From JAKAGZ01 sp035266865 (GTDB taxonomy: Bacteria > Bacteroidota > Ignavibacteria > Ignavibacteriales > Ignavibacteriaceae), in NCBI GenBank assembly GCA_035266865.1, contig DATFMR010000179.1:1-25869 (forward strand): a DNA stretch of 25,869 nucleotides, given 5' to 3'. The notes beneath the pieces are model-generated. The model searched no databases, was not told the DNA's origin, and saw nothing but the letters and a program-made list of their open reading frames with translations. The translations under genes and the position numbers were made by a program. The stretch's first letter is position 1. Every line of letters starts with the position of its first letter. Below are positions 24,985-25,869 of this stretch, piece by piece.

Positions 24985-25869
24985 ATGAAAAGTAAATCTA
25001 TTTCTATAATAGGACTAGGCCTTATCGGCGGTTCAATTGCCAAAGCGTTAAAAGCCTCGGGGAAAGATTTTGAAATTTCTGCTTTCGATAAAAAATCACC
25101 AGTTCTTAAAAAAGCTCTAAAAGAAAAAACTATAGATGTAATTCTTGATGATGTAAATAAAACAGTTTCATCGGATATTATTTTTCTCTGTCTCCCGGCA
25201 GACATTGCTTTAAAAGTTTTTGAAAAATTGGCTCCCACTCTTTCAGGCAAATCAATTATCACTGATGTATGTGGAGTTAAATCAATATTTGAAGAAAAGA
25301 GAAACGAAATTGAAACTGAAGCACATTATATCGGCGGTCACCCGATGGCGGGAAGGGAAGTAGGCGGTTATAAAAATTCAGATGCACATCTTTTTGAAAA
25401 TACAATTTACCTTGTCTCTTCCTTTGCACATAATTGTAAAAAAATAAACGAATTTAAAGAGATTGTCGAACTTTTAGGAGCAAAACCGCAATTCATTCAT
25501 CCCGAACTTCACGACAAAGTTGTCGCAAGAGTAAGCCATCTTCCGCAATTGCTAGCTATTTCTCTTGTAAATTCCGTTGGCGAAAATAAAGAAGGGATTA
25601 ACTTTCTGGATTTTGCTGCAGGCGGTTTCAGGGATATGACCAGAATTGCATCAAGTCCTTTTGCAAGCTGGAAATCTATACTCAAATACAACAGGGAAGA
25701 AATAATTACTGCAATAGAAATGGTTTCCCAGAATCTGACAAAATTGGAAGACTACCTCCAGTGCGAAGATTTTGAAAATATTGATAAACTTTTTAAAGAA
25801 TCCAGGATTAAAAGAGAGAAAATTGCCAAGAATTCCAAAAGATTTATTAATCCTCTGTTTGATATTTAT
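24985..25869 (+). CDS. tyrA: Prephenate dehydrogenase (3' end outside window)
   Basis: It oxidatively decarboxylates prephenate to 4-hydroxyphenylpyruvate, the tyrosine branch of aromatic synthesis. The frame is open from ATG 24985 to the window edge, giving 295 residues without a stop. A Rossmann fold has G10-L-G12-L-I-G15, then IIFLCLPAD and ITDVCGVK. The substrate motif GGHPMAG has His119, and the helical domain has SHLPQ (184-188) and FRDMTRIASS. Most stand-alone enzymes of this kind are about 280-370 residues, so little is missing unless a further domain follows. AroF upstream on the same strand belongs to the same pathway, but two minus-strand genes separate them. Confidence 0.93.
   Translation, partial: MKSKSISIIGLGLIGGSIAKALKASGKDFEISAFDKKSPVLKKALKEKTIDVILDDVNKTVSSDIIFLCLPADIALKVFEKLAPTLSGKSIITDVCGVKSIFEEKRNEIETEAHYIGGHPMAGREVGGYKNSDAHLFENTIYLVSSFAHNCKKINEFKEIVELLGAKPQFIHPELHDKVVARVSHLPQLLAISLVNSVGENKEGINFLDFAAGGFRDMTRIASSPFASWKSILKYNREEIITAIEMVSQNLTKLEDYLQCEDFENIDKLFKESRIKREKIAKNSKRFINPLFDIY

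Noticed and set aside
1..25869. Possible defence island, prophage or integrative element.
   Set aside because: No integrase, transposase, toxin-antitoxin pair, restriction enzyme or phage gene is visible. RecQ and the helicase motifs belong to a normal housekeeping protein.

Overview
The window is AT-rich bacterial chromosome. It reads like a member of the Bacteroidota/Chlorobiota (FCB) group, with Ignavibacteria the best guess. The hints are several lipoproteins with short lipoboxes, a DUF4296-like lipoprotein, the C-terminal tail typical of FCB rhomboid-like proteins, weak or absent Shine-Dalgarno sites on many genes, and a Bacteroidota-style set of housekeeping enzymes. This placement comes from protein style only. 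UGA is used as a normal stop (ends of the ABC ATPase at 4168-4170 and the esterase at 18157-18159), so the code is standard. No tRNA, rRNA, CRISPR array, transposase or phage gene was seen.

Layout. 1-461 (+): tail of a rhomboid-like gene and a small lipoprotein. 442-3036 (-): a long RecQ helicase, convergent with the lipoprotein. 3238-8067 (+): a five-gene run of ABC ATPase, ABC-2 permease, 3-hydroxyacyl-CoA dehydrogenase, acetate kinase and an SDR protein lacking the usual catalytic Tyr/Lys. 8069-10125 (-): a Cys-rich 79-residue protein, a YdeI/DUF1801 protein, a secreted protein and a lipoprotein. 10320-13910 (-): a 1196-residue cytoplasmic GH13 (alpha-amylase-family) enzyme. 14032-18879 (-): a very tight five-gene operon of esterase, ATP-grasp ligase, YbdK-type carboxylate-amine ligase, class-I glutamine-amidotransferase-like protein and a second ATP-grasp with permuted motif order. 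19112-21730 (+): mutS, followed by a palindromic intergenic repeat, a DUF1684 lipoprotein and DAHP synthase. 23679-24661 (-): a lipoprotein and a small outer-membrane beta-barrel gene broken by one in-frame TGA. 24985-end (+): prephenate dehydrogenase, cut by the window edge.

How the genes work together. AroF and TyrA are the first step of the shikimate pathway and the tyrosine branch. Acetate kinase and the hydroxyacyl-CoA dehydrogenase suggest acyl-CoA/acetate energy metabolism. RecQ and MutS are DNA maintenance genes. The most interesting part is the 14032-18879 operon. Three predicted amide-bond-forming ligases sit with a GATase-type hydrolase and an esterase, which predicts synthesis and processing of a small peptide or amide metabolite whose identity the sequence does not reveal. 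The large GH13 enzyme next to it may or may not belong to the same unit.
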